Source: an uncultured Porphyromonadaceae bacterium (GTDB lineage: Bacteria; Bacteroidota; Bacteroidia; Bacteroidales; Muribaculaceae). From it: a stretch of DNA of 7,717 nucleotides. The position numbers and the translations under genes were made by a program. The notes beneath the pieces were generated by a model. The model made no database searches. It worked only from the letters and a program-made list of their open reading frames with translations, and had not been told where the DNA came from. Positions within the stretch are counted from its first letter, which is position 1; the number at the start of each line of letters is the position of its first letter. Of this stretch, positions 6,892-7,717 are shown in pieces. Location: contig CAMWQF010000126.1 of assembly GCA_947176285.1 (NCBI GenBank), positions 1 to 7,717 on the forward strand, written 5' to 3'.

Positions 6892-7440
6892 CTATATTTT
6901 CATATTCTTGATGACAGGAATTGTGAAAAATCCATCTTCTACCAATAGATTCAAAGAAGTCCCCCTTTTTATCTTATTGTATTCGCTAAGAGTCTTTTCC
7001 AATCTTTTTATTTTGCCATCTTTCATTTCCAATTCTATAATATATACCTTATATTTTTCATTCCGATATCCTCGCCTGCCTGTTTTAAATGATCGTGTAC
7101 GAACCTGACTGTATTTCCTTACTACAGGGGCATGATATTCATAGCTGGAAGAATCATCTGATAAGAAATAATTTGAGGCGTAAAAAGCAGCCAAAATAAT
7201 TGAGAAGGAGAGTATAAATGCTGCGGGATATTCCAGATAATCAAATATGGTGCAAGTGAGGCGCTTCATATATTTTGCTATCAAAAAGGTGACCGGCAAA
7301 GCGATGACACCACATGCAATAACTGGCTTCCACCACTCAATGATTGTTAAGGAATGCATCCCCATTGAAAATCCTATTGCAACTATCACAATAAGAATCA
7401 AAAATGCAGTCAAGATTATTTCAGCTATATTTCTTTTCAA
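6892..7440 (-). CDS. Hypothetical three-helix membrane protein
   Basis: I do not recognise a family for this 182-residue protein. Three hydrophobic helices are clear (about 7-28, 36-56, 70-92). A polar tail of about 90 residues follows, with a serine-acidic stretch (SDDSSSYEY), a strongly basic segment (108-131, with GRRGYRNEKYK) and a probable small beta domain (YKVYIIELEMKDGKIKRL ... LNLLVEDGFFTIPVI). The tail vaguely recalls the soluble part of DUF3592-type proteins, but that is only an impression. The start is TTG (7438-7440). No in-frame ATG or other start lies between it and the upstream stop at 7459-7461, and the next Met (26) would delete the first helix. The leader from the promoter is about 18-20 bases. 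With an inside N-terminus, three helices would put the basic tail in the periplasm, against the positive-inside rule, so the topology is uncertain. It probably shares a transcript with the protease gene 38 bp downstream. Confidence 0.75.
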   Translation of the reverse strand: MKRNIAEIILTAFLILIVIVAIGFSMGMHSLTIIEWWKPVIACGVIALPVTFLIAKYMKRLTCTIFDYLEYPAAFILSFSIILAAFYASNYFLSDDSSSYEYHAPVVRKYSQVRTRSFKTGRRGYRNEKYKVYIIELEMKDGKIKRLEKTLSEYNKIKRGTSLNLLVEDGFFTIPVIKNMKI

Positions 7441-7463
7441 ATCGATATATATTAAATCTTATA

Positions 7464-7494
7464 CAAAATTACAAAATCCAATTGGAATCAACAA
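7464..7494 (-). promoter_or_regulatory. Promoter of the membrane-protein/protease unit
   Basis: On the minus strand, TTG (7492-7494, within TTGTTG) is followed by 20 bases and then TAATTTTG (7464-7471), a full match to the Bacteroidetes -33/-7 pattern. The predicted start near 7458-7461 leaves about 18-20 bases before the TTG start codon at 7440. It lies between the upstream terminator and the gene, as expected. This is the best-formed promoter in the window. Confidence 0.7.
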
Positions 7495-7506
7495 TGGTTT
7501 TAAGTT

Positions 7507-7545
7507 AAAAAATAATCCCGAGTATGGATATTTCTACCATACTCG
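7507..7545 (-). terminator. Rho-independent terminator after the amidophosphoribosyltransferase-like gene
   Basis: A perfect 9-bp stem (CGAGTATGG at 7519-7527, CCATACTCG at 7537-7545) encloses a nine-base loop. On the minus strand it is followed, after a short AU-rich stretch, by six U (7512-7507). It begins 32 bases after the upstream gene's stop codon. The U run is slightly distant from the stem (six bases), so efficiency is uncertain. Confidence 0.7.
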
Positions 7546-7577
7546 AGTAATTTCTGTTGAGTACACTAATTTAGATG

Positions 7578-7717
7578 TCAGTTTCTTTTGCCTGTATTCC
7601 CTTCATACCAGTCGATATAAGCCTGGTTTACTCGTCGGATGCCTCCGGGAGTAGGGTAATTTCCTGAGAAATACCAGTCGCCGGGATGGTTGGGGCAAGC
7701 CTTATGAAGCCCTTCTA
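7578..7717 (-). CDS. C-terminal end of an amidophosphoribosyltransferase-like protein (partial)
   Basis: The last 45 codons of a gene continue beyond the right edge; the stop is TGA at 7578-7580. The visible peptide includes EGLHKACPNHPGDWYFSGNY, then PTPGG and VNQAYIDWYEG, and ends in GKRN. From recall, this GDWYF-GNYPTPGG-VN-A-I-YYEG tail is typical of the roughly 630-residue amidophosphoribosyltransferase/class II glutamine amidotransferase proteins of Bacteroidales, relatives of PurF, which makes phosphoribosylamine from PRPP and glutamine in purine synthesis. No catalytic residue lies in the visible part, so the call rests on tail similarity alone. A hairpin terminator follows, so this gene is a separate unit from its neighbours. 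Confidence 0.6.
   Translation of the reverse strand, partial: EGLHKACPNHPGDWYFSGNYPTPGGIRRVNQAYIDWYEGNTGKRN

Noticed and set aside
7247..7654. Plus-strand ORF of 135 codons running from the membrane-protein gene across the intergenic region.
   Set aside because: It is antisense to a supported gene, reads through a promoter, a terminator hairpin and the end of another gene, and its protein has no recognisable domain.

Overview
The window looks like chromosomal DNA from a Bacteroidales member, possibly Muribaculaceae-like or a relative. The evidence is a TonB-dependent receptor with an N-terminal carboxypeptidase-regulatory-like domain, a lipoprotein with a choice-of-anchor-J-like domain, Bacteroidetes-type -7 boxes (TAnnTTTG), A-rich leaders without clear Shine-Dalgarno sites, and AT-rich intergenic DNA. 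Every gene I can support is on the minus strand, so transcription runs from high to low coordinates. I see no rRNA, tRNA, CRISPR, insertion sequence or phage gene.

Layout in transcription order. (1) 7717-7578 is the last 45 codons of a gene that enters from the right edge. Its C-terminus resembles the large amidophosphoribosyltransferase-like proteins of Bacteroidales, and a hairpin terminator follows it. (2) A promoter with both -33 and -7 elements drives a two-gene unit. The first gene is a 182-residue three-helix membrane protein of unknown function that appears to start at TTG. The second is an M48 metalloprotease closely resembling E. coli LoiP/YggG, and the unit ends in a strong hairpin. 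(3) A -7 box lying almost on the start codon precedes a YitT-family membrane protein. Next come a TonB-dependent receptor 42 bp downstream and a large surface-type lipoprotein 9 bp after that, and the run closes with a 15-bp terminator hairpin. (4) A further promoter at about 69-99 fires leftwards into a start codon at 51, but that frame stops after 15 codons. It crosses an A8 tract where one extra base would keep it open to the window edge.

Functionally, the receptor and lipoprotein form an apparent outer-membrane uptake pair. The usual SusD partner is replaced by an anchor-J lipoprotein, and the substrate cannot be read from sequence. YitT may be co-transcribed with the pair, but a functional link is only a hypothesis. 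The LoiP-like protease fits envelope quality control.

I found no convincing new defence or mobile system. The points most worth checking are the non-SusD receptor pair, the duplicated module inside its lipoprotein, the A8-interrupted frame at the left edge, and the promoter that leaves almost no leader for YitT.
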